64,000 nucleotides of DNA from Mesorhizobium sp. M7A.F.Ca.US.008.03.1.1 (GTDB lineage Bacteria > Pseudomonadota > Alphaproteobacteria > Rhizobiales > Rhizobiaceae), in the NCBI RefSeq assembly GCF_003997495.1, contig NZ_RZRU01000002.1:372001-436000 (forward strand). Direction: 5' to 3'. Shown here in pieces: positions 26,629 to 35,217 of the stretch. Position 1 is the stretch's first letter. Each line of letters opens with the position of its first letter. The notes under the pieces were generated by a model. The model was not told where the DNA came from. It saw nothing but the letters and a program-made list of their open reading frames with translations, and did not search any database. Both the position numbers and the translations under genes were made by a program.

Positions 26629-28275
26629 TCATGCCTGGACGAAGGAAACGCGGTCGAGCAGGAGATGCGAAATCGCGGTGAAGCGCACGCCCTCGACCTT
26701 GGAGCTGACGATCCGGCTGTATTGCGAGAAGTAGCTGATGATCGCCGGAGTCTCGTCGAGCAGCAAGGTCTGGATCTTGCCGGCAACGAGGCGCTGTGCC
26801 TGCAGGTCGCGCGCCTTCGAGTAGTCGAGCAGCAGCGCATCATAGGCCGGGTTGTTGAAATGCGCCGCGTTCCAGGCTCCTGAACTCTTCAGCGTCGCGT
26901 TGAGGAAGATGTCGGGCGTGCCGCGATGGCCGTAGTCGGTGATGCCGAGCACCGAATCGAGCCATGGCGAGCTGCCGAAGGTCGCGGAGCCGTAATAAGC
27001 GTCCTGCGGCAGGACATTGAGCTTGACGTCGATGCCGGCCTTCCTGGCGAAGTTCTGGATGATCACCGCATAATCGGGGATGTCATAGGCGCGCTCGGTG
27101 GTCAGCGTCACCTCGAAGCCGTTCGGTACGCCCGCCTCGCCAAGCAGGCGCTTGGCCTCGGCAATGTCTTGCTTGCGCTGCGGCACAGATGGATCGGCCG
27201 AAGGGAAGATCGGCGCGAACGGGGTGTCGTTGCCGACGATGGCGCGGCCCTTGAGCAGGCCCTTGACCACCGCCTCACGGTCGATGGTAAGCGCCAGCGC
27301 GCGGCGGATGCGCTTGTCGGTGAACGGCGCCTGGTCGGTCCTGAGATGCACCTGGTCATGCGAGCTTGCCTGCACGCTGAGCAGCTTGAAGTTGGGATTG
27401 CCCTCGATCGCCAGTTCCAGGCGCGTCGTGCTCGGGATGACGTCGAGCTGGCCGGCCTGCAAAGCCAGCACCTGCGCTTGCTCGTCGTCGAAGAACTTGA
27501 TCTCGACGCGGTCGGGCAATGCCTTGTCGCCCCAGTAATCCTCATTGCGCACGAAGCTGGCGCCCTGCTTGGGGCGGAAAGATTCGAGCTTGAACGGGCC
27601 GGTGCCGTTGAAGTTCTTCTCGAAATCGCCGGCATAGTCGGCCGGCAGGATGACGGCATTGTAGACGTCGGACGAGACATAGAAGGGGAAGTTGCTGTTC
27701 GGGCCGTCGAGATCGAAGGCGACCGTCTCGTCATCGACCAGCTTGGCGCCGCCCTTGGACAGGATGCCCTTGTAGGCCGACAAGGCCGACGAGCCGCTGG
27801 CTGGATCGACCAGCCGCTCGAAGCTCGCCACAACATCCCTAGCGGTGACCGCGCGACCATCGTGGAATTTCACCCCTTGGCGCAATTTGAAGGTCCAGCG
27901 GCTGGCCGTCTCGTTGGCCTCCCAGGACAGAGCGAGCTTCGGCTGCAGACCATCCTTCGGGTCGTCGAGGATCAGATACTCGCCGACCTGGCTGATCACC
28001 CCGATGCTGGCCGGATCGGTGACCGAAACCGGATCAATCGCCTTGGTCGGCTGGCCGAGCCCGACACGCACCGTGCCGCCGCCGGCACCCGCCGCGCGCG
28101 CCACGCCGGGATAGCCAAGCCCCTGCGAGACGGCAAAGCCGGTGAGGCCGAGCAGTGCGGCATATCTGAGGAGATCGCGGCGCTTGAGAAAGCCGCCCTG
28201 GTATTCGTCGACGGCGACATTCCAGATGTCCCCCGAAAGGTTACGAACTGAGTCGATATCTCTCTGTTTAGTCAT
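26629..28275 (-). CDS. ABC transporter substrate-binding protein, family 5, Tat-exported
   Basis: A 548-residue periplasmic binding protein of the DppA/OppA class. The N terminus is long and carries KRRDLLRYAALLGLTGFAVS near residue 30, a twin-arginine-like signal, rather than a plain Sec signal. The family pattern is clear in WTFKLRQGVKFHDGRAVTARDVVASFERL and later RRALALTIDREAVVKGLLKG. Substrates of this class include peptides, opines, glutathione and other organic solutes. It sits between a DUF427 gene and the two permeases. The monooxygenase context hints at an organosulfur or similar ligand. Confidence 0.92.
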   Translation of the reverse strand: MTKQRDIDSVRNLSGDIWNVAVDEYQGGFLKRRDLLRYAALLGLTGFAVSQGLGYPGVARAAGAGGGTVRVGLGQPTKAIDPVSVTDPASIGVISQVGEYLILDDPKDGLQPKLALSWEANETASRWTFKLRQGVKFHDGRAVTARDVVASFERLVDPASGSSALSAYKGILSKGGAKLVDDETVAFDLDGPNSNFPFYVSSDVYNAVILPADYAGDFEKNFNGTGPFKLESFRPKQGASFVRNEDYWGDKALPDRVEIKFFDDEQAQVLALQAGQLDVIPSTTRLELAIEGNPNFKLLSVQASSHDQVHLRTDQAPFTDKRIRRALALTIDREAVVKGLLKGRAIVGNDTPFAPIFPSADPSVPQRKQDIAEAKRLLGEAGVPNGFEVTLTTERAYDIPDYAVIIQNFARKAGIDVKLNVLPQDAYYGSATFGSSPWLDSVLGITDYGHRGTPDIFLNATLKSSGAWNAAHFNNPAYDALLLDYSKARDLQAQRLVAGKIQTLLLDETPAIISYFSQYSRIVSSKVEGVRFTAISHLLLDRVSFVQA

Positions 28276-28309
28276 GTTAAACCCCTGCTCTGAAATGAAG
28301 ATTGAAAAG

Positions 28310-29086
28310 CTATGCGACGGGTTCGCCGTCGAGATGGATGCGGTCGACGGCCTGCGGATAGAAGGCGATGAGGCCCTTGATCTTGGGCATTTCCTCGATG
28401 GGATCCCGGTAGCTCCAGGCGATGTCCGGGCGCACCGTTCCGTCGCTCAGCAGGCCGGACCAGTAGGAGGCGATGCCCTTGTAGGGACATCGCGTCGTTG
28501 CGGCGGACGCCGTCAGCCGCTCCAGATTGACGTCGTCTGGATGCAGATAGAAACGCGTCGGCAAATGCGTCTCGAACAGCAGCACCGGGCGGTGGCTGTC
28601 GGCGATCGGCTCGCCGTCGAACCAGATTTGCACGTGGCTCGAGCTCTGCAGCACATCGATGCGCGCGTAGGGATCGCGGGCATGGACGAAGACTTCCTCT
28701 TCCTCCTCGAACCACTGGTCGACGGCTTTCCAGGTGAAGGCGATGCGGCCGGCCAGCGGCGCCAGGTTTTCATCCGGCGGCGACACGAACGACCACGCCG
28801 CGTTGGCACTGCGCCTGTCGCCGCTGTCGATATCCCAATAGGCGGTCTCGCCACCGACAGGGTGCGGCTCGCGATGCAGCGAGGGTTTCAGCACCGACGG
28901 GTCGACCGCTGACGGCGGGAAGAAATAGATCGGCAGAAAATGGTTCGAGCGCAGCACCAGCACGTTGCGGCTGTCGGCGATGGTGCGGCCGCCGAATTTG
29001 ACGCGCACGCGCTTGGGGCTGTGCAGGACATTGACAAGCTGCGGAGCGGTCGCTTCGCGCGGCTGCAATCTTGGTGCGACAGTCAT
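28310..29086 (-). CDS. tandem DUF427 domain protein
   Basis: A 258-residue protein made of two DUF427 units. The first begins HSPKRVRVKFGGRTIADSRNVLVL and the second DVLQSSSHVQIWFDGEPIADSHRPVLL; each continues to a YW.GD or CPYKGIASYW region and an AWSY/AWSF motif. DUF427 proteins are small beta-rich folds of unknown activity. The ATG at 29086 has GGGAGA upstream. It sits between a monooxygenase and the transporter in the same unit, 14 bases after the monooxygenase stop, which implies a specific role in this pathway. Confidence 0.85.
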   Translation of the reverse strand: MTVAPRLQPREATAPQLVNVLHSPKRVRVKFGGRTIADSRNVLVLRSNHFLPIYFFPPSAVDPSVLKPSLHREPHPVGGETAYWDIDSGDRRSANAAWSFVSPPDENLAPLAGRIAFTWKAVDQWFEEEEEVFVHARDPYARIDVLQSSSHVQIWFDGEPIADSHRPVLLFETHLPTRFYLHPDDVNLERLTASAATTRCPYKGIASYWSGLLSDGTVRPDIAWSYRDPIEEMPKIKGLIAFYPQAVDRIHLDGEPVA

Positions 29087-29100
29087 GATTGTTCTCCCGG

Positions 29101-30459
29101 TCAGGACACGGCGCGCGCATTGTCGCGCTGCTCGGCGAAGCGGTTGGCAGGCCGCGCCAGGCCGAAGCGGTCGCGCAGCGTTCCCGGCGCGTATTCGGTT
29201 GGGAACACGCCGCGGCGCTGCAGCTCCGGCACCACCTGTTCGGCGAAGTTCACCCAGTCCTCCGGCAGCAGCGGGAACATCAGGTTGAAGCCGTCGGCGG
29301 CACCGGAAACGAACCAGTCCTGCAACTGGTCGGCGATCTGTACCGGCGTGCCGGCGACGGTCGGTACCGAACCGCTGTTGGCGAGCTTGCGGGCGATCTC
29401 GCGCAGGCTGAGATTCTGCTTTGCCCACTGCTTGACCCGGTTGAGCGATGTGCGCCCGCCATTGAACGTGCTCTCGTCCGGCAGCGGCGGCAGCGGCCCG
29501 TCCGGCGGGAACACCGACAGGTCCAGCCCGCTCCAGCTCGACAGAAGGTCTATGCCGACCTGGTCGGGCAGCAAGGTCTGCAGATATTCCTGCTTCTCCC
29601 GGCCTTCCGCCTCGGAGGCGGCGACGATCGGCAGGATGCCGGGCAGGATCTTGAAGCTCTCCGGCCGCCTGCCGTGGCGGGCGAGACGCTCGTTGATGTC
29701 CTGCCGGTATTTGATGCCATCCTCCTTGGTGCTGTAGATGGCAAAGTGCGCATCGGCCTGGGCGGTGGCGAAGTTCTTGCCGTCCTCGGAGGAGCCCGCC
29801 TGGACAATCAGCGGATGGCCTTGCGGCGACCGCGAGACGTTAAGCGGCCCGCGTACCTTGAAATGCTTGCCCTTGTGATCGATGGGATGAACCTTGTCGG
29901 GGTCGGCGAAATAGCCTGACGCCTTGTCGATCAGCAACGCCTCGTCTTCCCAGCTGTCCCACAGCGCCTTGACGATATCGAGGAATTCGGCCGCGCGCTC
30001 GTAGCGGAACGCATGCTCGATGTTGCCGTCGCGGCCAAAATTGCGCGCCTCCTCGTCCATCGCCGAGGTAACGACGTTCCACGACGCCCTGCCCTGGCTG
30101 ATATGGTCGAGCGAGGCGAACATGCGCGCCACATTGTAGGGCTCGCTGTAGGAGCTCGACGCCGTGGTGATCAGGCCGATATGCTTGGTCACGCCGGCCA
30201 GCGCCGACAGCAGCGTCAGCGGTTCGAGGCGGGCATTGGCGTAGTGGGCGACGCCGCTCTTGACCGAATCCCAGATCGAAACGTGGTCGGCGACGAAGAT
30301 GGTGTCGATCCTGGCGCGTTCGGCCGCCTGCACGAGATCGCGGTAGAATTCGAAATCCAGCACTTCCCGGCCCGGCGCCCGCGGATGGCGCCACGACATC
30401 CGATGATCACCCTGCGGATTGAAGAAGAATGCGCTGAGGATCATGTGGTCTCGAGCCAT
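29101..30459 (-). CDS. NtaA/SnaA/DszA-type flavin-dependent monooxygenase
   Basis: A 452-residue LLM-class enzyme of the branch that holds nitrilotriacetate, pristinamycin, dibenzothiophene-sulfone and dimethylsulfide monooxygenases. The markers are FFFNPQGDHRMSWRHP, ARLEPLTLLSALAGVTKHIG, GRASWNVVTSAMDEEARNFG and GSSEDGKNFA. It should oxidise a small C-S or C-N substrate with FMNH2 from a separate reductase. AAGGAGG just before the ATG at 30459 fixes the start. It heads the minus-strand unit that includes the DUF427 protein and the Dpp-type importer. Confidence 0.9.
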   Translation of the reverse strand: MARDHMILSAFFFNPQGDHRMSWRHPRAPGREVLDFEFYRDLVQAAERARIDTIFVADHVSIWDSVKSGVAHYANARLEPLTLLSALAGVTKHIGLITTASSSYSEPYNVARMFASLDHISQGRASWNVVTSAMDEEARNFGRDGNIEHAFRYERAAEFLDIVKALWDSWEDEALLIDKASGYFADPDKVHPIDHKGKHFKVRGPLNVSRSPQGHPLIVQAGSSEDGKNFATAQADAHFAIYSTKEDGIKYRQDINERLARHGRRPESFKILPGILPIVAASEAEGREKQEYLQTLLPDQVGIDLLSSWSGLDLSVFPPDGPLPPLPDESTFNGGRTSLNRVKQWAKQNLSLREIARKLANSGSVPTVAGTPVQIADQLQDWFVSGAADGFNLMFPLLPEDWVNFAEQVVPELQRRGVFPTEYAPGTLRDRFGLARPANRFAEQRDNARAVS

Positions 30460-30649
30460 GAAGGCCTCCTTCCAGATCTGCTCCGGAGACGGTCCCGCTG
30501 CCTCGGCAGACGGCGACAATCTCTCCTGAGCCGAGAAAGGTAGATTGCGCTCCGGTTTAATCCGAGTAATTTTATAGAGATAATGCATTGCAAAAGCGGA
30601 AGCGATTGCCCTTGATGGCGGCGCTGGAAGAAAGTGGTTTCAAGTCCCC

Positions 30650-32458
30650 ATGTCCTCCTCGGTTCTGAACGTAGACCAGCTGTCCGTCGCCTATGACGGG
30701 CGCAAGGGATCGCATCCCGCTGTCAGCGGCGTGTCGCTGCACATCGGCGAAGGCGAAGCGCTCGGCCTGGTCGGTGAGTCCGGATCGGGCAAAAGCTCGG
30801 TGGCGCTCGCCATATTGCGCTATCTGCCGAAGAACGCCCGCATCGCGGCGTCGGCGCTGGAATTCCAGGGCCAGGAAATCCGCCATCTCTCCACCGAACA
30901 GTTGCGCCGGCTCAGGGGAGATCATATCGCCGCCGTCTACCAGCATCCGGGCGCGGCGCTCAATCCAAGCATGACGATCGGCCGGCAGATCACCGAGACG
31001 ATCATGCGGCACCGCCCGGTTCGCCTCGACGAGGCGCGCGAGCGTGCCGTCGAACTGCTCGGCCGCGTCCGCGTCAGTCATCCGGAGCGTGTGCTGGGGC
31101 TCTATCCGCACGAACTGTCCGGTGGCATGCAGCAGCGCGCCAACATCGCCATCGCCATTGCGCTCGACCCGTCGCTGCTGGTGCTGGACGAGCCGACGAC
31201 GGCACTCGACGCCAGCGTCCAGTCCGAGATCATCGCCATCCTCTCCGACCTGCGCAAGGATCACAAAACCAGCATCCTGCTGATCAGCCACGACATCAAT
31301 ATGATCCGCCGCTCCTGCGACCGGGTGGCGGTGATGCAGGCGGGCACGGTGGTCGAAAGCGGCGTTGCGGGCGATGTCTTCGACAACCCCTCGCATGTCT
31401 ACACAAAGGCGCTCATCGCCTCGATCCCGGCGCTCAACTACACCAAGCGGGACGGAAGACTGGCGGAGACGGACGGCGTGCCAGCGCACCTAACAGCCCA
31501 AGGCGAAGACGCCGGCCTGCCAAAAGAACGCCGGATCGCGATCGTCTGCAAAGGCATCAGCCATGCCTTCGGCAGCCAGCCAGTGCTGCACCACGTCGAT
31601 CTCGACATCGGCCAGGGCGAGACCTTCGGGCTGATCGGCGAGTCCGGTTCCGGCAAGTCGACACTGGCAAGGATCGTTACCGGCCTGCAGACGCCCAGCG
31701 CCGGATCGGTCGAACTGTTCGGCAAGACGGTCGCGCCGCGCGTCGAGAAGAGAGACCTTGCCGAACGCCGCGACGTGCAGATGGTCTTCCAGTCGCCGGA
31801 CCGCACGCTCAATCCGCGCCAGCGGATAGGCAGGATCCTCGGCCGCCCGCTGCGCCGGCTCGCCGGGCTGCGCCGCAGCGAGGTGAGAGCCCGCGTCAGC
31901 GATCTGCTGGCCTCGGTCCGTCTCACTGGGGCCACGGCCGAGCAGAAGTCGCGGTCGCTGTCCGGCGGCCAGCGGCAACGGGCGGCAATCGCCCGGGCCT
32001 TTGCCGGGGTGCCGAAGGTCGTCGTGCTCGACGAACCAACCTCCGCGCTCGACGTCTCCGTCCAGGCGACCGTTCTCAACCTGCTCAACGACCTGCAGCG
32101 CGACAAGGACACCACCTATCTGTTCATCAGCCACGACCTCAGGGTCGTGCGCTACATGGCCGATAGGATCGGCGTGCTCTATCGCGGCCGCCTCGTCGAA
32201 ACCGGCTCATCCGACCAGATTTTTCGCGGCCCCAACCACCCCTATACGGCCCTGCTTCTGGCCGCGTCCTCCGATGACGCCGAGCCGAAACTGTCCCCTC
32301 CAGCCGAGATCGAGGCTACAGCTGTCCCGAACACGGGATGCGCCTTCGCCGACCGCTGCCCCCTTGTCCTGCCCGAGTGCCGAAAGGCGGAACCATCAGC
32401 CATGGAGGTCGCAGCCGGCCACCGGATTGCCTGCTGGCGGCACGGCCAGGGTTTTTGA
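30650..32458 (+). CDS. dipeptide-type ABC transporter, fused DppD-DppF ATPase
   Basis: A 602-residue protein with two complete ABC ATPase domains. The first has Walker A GESGSGKSS and signature LSGGMQQRANIAIA; the second, from about residue 295, has GESGSGKST, LSGGQRQRAAIARA and VVLDEPTSALD. The C-terminal oligopeptide-transporter extension with Cys (GCAFADRCPLVLPECRK, IACWRHGQ) is typical of DppF. It is transcribed away from the unit holding the binding protein and permeases and supplies their energy. Both ATP sites look competent. The 190-base divergent gap must contain both promoters. Confidence 0.93.
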   Translation: MSSSVLNVDQLSVAYDGRKGSHPAVSGVSLHIGEGEALGLVGESGSGKSSVALAILRYLPKNARIAASALEFQGQEIRHLSTEQLRRLRGDHIAAVYQHPGAALNPSMTIGRQITETIMRHRPVRLDEARERAVELLGRVRVSHPERVLGLYPHELSGGMQQRANIAIAIALDPSLLVLDEPTTALDASVQSEIIAILSDLRKDHKTSILLISHDINMIRRSCDRVAVMQAGTVVESGVAGDVFDNPSHVYTKALIASIPALNYTKRDGRLAETDGVPAHLTAQGEDAGLPKERRIAIVCKGISHAFGSQPVLHHVDLDIGQGETFGLIGESGSGKSTLARIVTGLQTPSAGSVELFGKTVAPRVEKRDLAERRDVQMVFQSPDRTLNPRQRIGRILGRPLRRLAGLRRSEVRARVSDLLASVRLTGATAEQKSRSLSGGQRQRAAIARAFAGVPKVVVLDEPTSALDVSVQATVLNLLNDLQRDKDTTYLFISHDLRVVRYMADRIGVLYRGRLVETGSSDQIFRGPNHPYTALLLAASSDDAEPKLSPPAEIEATAVPNTGCAFADRCPLVLPECRKAEPSAMEVAAGHRIACWRHGQGF

Positions 32459-32582
32459 ACGGCCCTACAGCAGTCCGAAGGTCCGCAGCGGCAGGGCGGC
32501 AAGCAAATCGTCGATGAATGGAACCTCTCCGACGGCTGCTGCGAAGTTCATGCCACCATGCCGGGATTGGGTGCTTCTTCGC

Positions 32583-32597
32583 ATACAAGTATATATG
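32583..32597 (+). promoter_or_regulatory. possible distant copy of the GntR-regulon motif
   Basis: TACAAGTATATAT at 32584-32596 matches the 13-bp motif TACAwGyATATAC found four times at 41795-47406 in 12 of 13 positions. It lies about 60 bases before the ATG of the exported cupin gene, the same distance as the copies at 43173 and 47394. AT-rich sequence could give this by chance, so it is tentative. Confidence 0.4.
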
Positions 32598-32657
32598 TTT
32601 GTGCTAATATATAGAGGTCATGCACATTCGTTCATGACGAACATGTGGGAGGATGCG

Positions 32658-33080
32658 ATGAAAACCATGAATCGCAGATCTGCGATTGCTCTCGGTGTGA
32701 CGGTTGCCGCGATAACGCCTCTGTTCACCCTGGTGGCGTCCGCGAAGGTCAAGAAATACGGCCCGAAGGAAGGCAAGGAGATTGCGCCCGGTGTCAGAGT
32801 GGTTGAGGTCAGCACCGGCAACTCCGACATTCCCGCCTACAAGAGCATCGCGATTGTCGACGTGGTGTTTCAGCCCGGAGCACACGCGCCTCAAATGATG
32901 ATGGACAACGACATGGTATGCACCATTACATCAGGCGCATTCACCATCAAGAAAGTAGACAAGGAATTCAAGCTCAAGACAGGTGACATGTACACCTGCG
33001 CCAAGGGCAAGACAGACGAGGCGACGAATACAAGCAAGGAGGTCGGCGTGCATCGTATCGCCGTGCTGATACCTGCCTAG
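32658..33080 (+). CDS. exported cupin-like protein
   Basis: A 140-residue protein with an N-terminal signal (MKTMNRRSAIALGVTVAAIT) followed by a single small beta-barrel domain with cupin features: VVFQPGAHAPQMMMDNDMVCTI and a second half FKLKTGDMYTCAKGKT. Classic metal-binding histidines are few, so a metal site is doubtful. GGGAGGA precedes the ATG. Likely periplasmic; function unknown. A match to the GntR-type motif upstream may link it to the 38943-48564 cluster. Confidence 0.7.
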   Translation: MKTMNRRSAIALGVTVAAITPLFTLVASAKVKKYGPKEGKEIAPGVRVVEVSTGNSDIPAYKSIAIVDVVFQPGAHAPQMMMDNDMVCTITSGAFTIKKVDKEFKLKTGDMYTCAKGKTDEATNTSKEVGVHRIAVLIPA

Positions 33081-33357
33081 CAGACCGCATTCCGGCCGGA
33101 TGGAAGGTCGCACGCCGTCCGGCCGTCGCTTGCGTACAGCCGGGTGCTGGCCTCGTCCGGCCCTTCAGCAAGATCGGCAGGATCCCGCCGCTGGTGCCAG
33201 CCGGGTCGCAGTCGCATGCTCGCTTTCCGTTCAGGCACAGTGCGATACCGGAATTGGCTCTTGAACGGCCAAGTCGGACACGCGTAACATCGCGCCATCT
33301 GGATTGAGTCTGCTTTATTAGTCCGGGCTAACCTCCGGATTGGTTTGGATATTTCCC
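33081..33357. other. intergenic stretch before the ABC exporter
   Basis: About 280 bases with no convincing frame on either strand. No strong hairpin or repeat was found. The promoter of the exporter pair is expected here; TTTATTAG near 33313 could be part of it. Confidence 0.5.
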
Positions 33358-35217
33358 TTGAACACGCAAGCAATCGGCGGCGCGCCGGAGCGCGGCAAAT
33401 CGTTTGCCCATGTCGCGGAAGCGTCGTGGGGCAAGGGCCTCAGCACCTTGCTCCGCATCGTGCGCATGACGCTGCGCCATCCCTGGCAGGTCGCCATCAC
33501 CATCGTCTCGACCTTCATCGCCGCGACTTTGCAGCTTTTCATTCCGCGCCTGTTGGGACGCGCCATCGACCAGGCGCAGGGCGTGATGGCCACCGGTGCC
33601 GGAGCCGCGGCGGAACAAGCGCTGTGGAACACGGCGCTGACGCTGCTCGTCGTCTCGATCCTGCGCGGCCTCTTCACCATGGCGCAGAACTACTATGGCG
33701 AGGCCGTAGGCCACCGCACCGGCTATGAACTGCGCCTGGCTTTCTACGAGAAGATCCAGCGCTTGAGCTTCGCCTACCACGACAGGGTCCACACCGGCGA
33801 CTTGATCACGCTCGGCCTGCTCGATCTCGACGGCGTGCGCATGTTCTTTTCCACCGGCATTTTGCGCGTGGTGCTGCTCGGCGTGCTGATCGGCGTCGGC
33901 GCCTATCTCTTGATCAGCACCGATCTCGTGCTCGGGCTGCTCAGCCTGAGCTTCGTGCCTTTCGTCGCCTGGCGGTCCTCGGTCACCCAGCTGGCATTGC
34001 GCAGCACCTGGCTGACGTTGCAGGAGCGCCTGTCGGTGCTGAGCCGGGTGATGGATGAGAACCTCGGTGGCATCCGCGTCGTGCGGGCTTTCGCGGCACA
34101 GCGGCACGAACTGGAAAAATTCGACCGCGCCAAGCTGTCGGCGCTGGAGCTTGCCAATCAGCGCGTCGACATCCGCGTCTCGAACACCAGCGCGATGAAC
34201 TTCTCGTTCCTGGCCGCCATGGGGCTGGTGCTCTGGTTCGGCGGCCAGAAGGTGATCGCAGGCCAGATCAGCGTTGGCACGCTGGCCCAGTTCCTGACCT
34301 TCATGACCATCCTGCAGATGCCGGTGCGCCAGCTCGGGCTGATGGTCAACTCCTTCGCGCGCGCCTCGACCTGCGGCACCCGGCTGTTCGAGCTGCTCGA
34401 CGCCGAGCTCGACATCGAGGACGCGCCTGATGCCAAGGACCTCGTCGTCACCGATGGCGTGCTGCGCTTCGACAATGTCGGCTTCCGCTATGAGGGCGCG
34501 GGCGATCGGCCGACGCTGTCGGGCATCTTCTTCGAGGCCCGGTCCGGCGAGACCATCGGCATCGTCGGTCCGCCGGGCAGCGGCAAGTCCACCATCGCGC
34601 ACCTGATCCCGCGTTTCTATGACGTCACCTCAGGTAAGATCACCATCGACGGCCAGGATATCCGTGCGGTGACGCTGCAATCGCTGCGCAAGGCGGTCGG
34701 CGTGGTGCAGCAGGACGCGTTCCTGTTCACCACCTCGATCGAGAACAACATCGCCTACGGCAATCCCTGGGCGCGCGAGACCCGCATTGGGCAGGCAGCC
34801 GAGTACGCGCAACTGCACAATTACATCATGGGCCTCCCAGCCGGTTACACCACGGTCGTCGGCGAACGCGGCGCATCGCTTTCCGGCGGCCAGCGGCAAC
34901 GCCTGACCATCGCGCGCAGCCTGATGCTGCGGCCATCGGTGCTGGTCTTCGACGATTCGACCGCGGCAATAGACGCCGGCACCGAGCAGCGCATCCGGGC
35001 GGCCATGAAGCGCTTCGCCAGGGACCGTGTCACGCTGATCATCTCGCACCGGCTGAGCTCGCTGGTGCATGCCGACCAGATCCTGTTCGTCGAGGGCGGC
35101 CGGATCGTCGAGCGCGGCACGCATGAGGAATTACTGGCGCTCGGTGGCCGCTATCGCGCGCTCTACGACCTGCAACTGCGCCCGGACGACGATCGGCCCT
35201 TGGTGGGAGCCGCGTGA
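33358..35217 (+). CDS. ABC exporter half-transporter, degenerate ATP-site subunit
   Basis: About 619 residues: six membrane spans, then one ATPase domain. Walker A is GPPGSGKST and the signature is canonical, LSGGQRQRLTIARS. The Walker B sequence is VLVFDDSTAAID, with Asp in place of the catalytic Glu. The following gene overlaps by one base and has the complementary variation, so they form a heterodimeric type IV exporter. The start is uncertain: no ATG is near, and TTG at 33358 or 33340 is the likely codon. Family members export drugs, lipids or peptides; cargo unknown. Confidence 0.87.
   Translation: MNTQAIGGAPERGKSFAHVAEASWGKGLSTLLRIVRMTLRHPWQVAITIVSTFIAATLQLFIPRLLGRAIDQAQGVMATGAGAAAEQALWNTALTLLVVSILRGLFTMAQNYYGEAVGHRTGYELRLAFYEKIQRLSFAYHDRVHTGDLITLGLLDLDGVRMFFSTGILRVVLLGVLIGVGAYLLISTDLVLGLLSLSFVPFVAWRSSVTQLALRSTWLTLQERLSVLSRVMDENLGGIRVVRAFAAQRHELEKFDRAKLSALELANQRVDIRVSNTSAMNFSFLAAMGLVLWFGGQKVIAGQISVGTLAQFLTFMTILQMPVRQLGLMVNSFARASTCGTRLFELLDAELDIEDAPDAKDLVVTDGVLRFDNVGFRYEGAGDRPTLSGIFFEARSGETIGIVGPPGSGKSTIAHLIPRFYDVTSGKITIDGQDIRAVTLQSLRKAVGVVQQDAFLFTTSIENNIAYGNPWARETRIGQAAEYAQLHNYIMGLPAGYTTVVGERGASLSGGQRQRLTIARSLMLRPSVLVFDDSTAAIDAGTEQRIRAAMKRFARDRVTLIISHRLSSLVHADQILFVEGGRIVERGTHEELLALGGRYRALYDLQLRPDDDRPLVGAA

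Noticed and set aside
32400..33300. Insertion-element boundaries around the cupin gene
   Set aside because: No inverted ends, target duplication or transposase could be found.
33328..34598. 424-codon minus frame opposite the ABC exporter
   Set aside because: Biased His/Gln/Glu composition and complete overlap with a canonical ABC gene.
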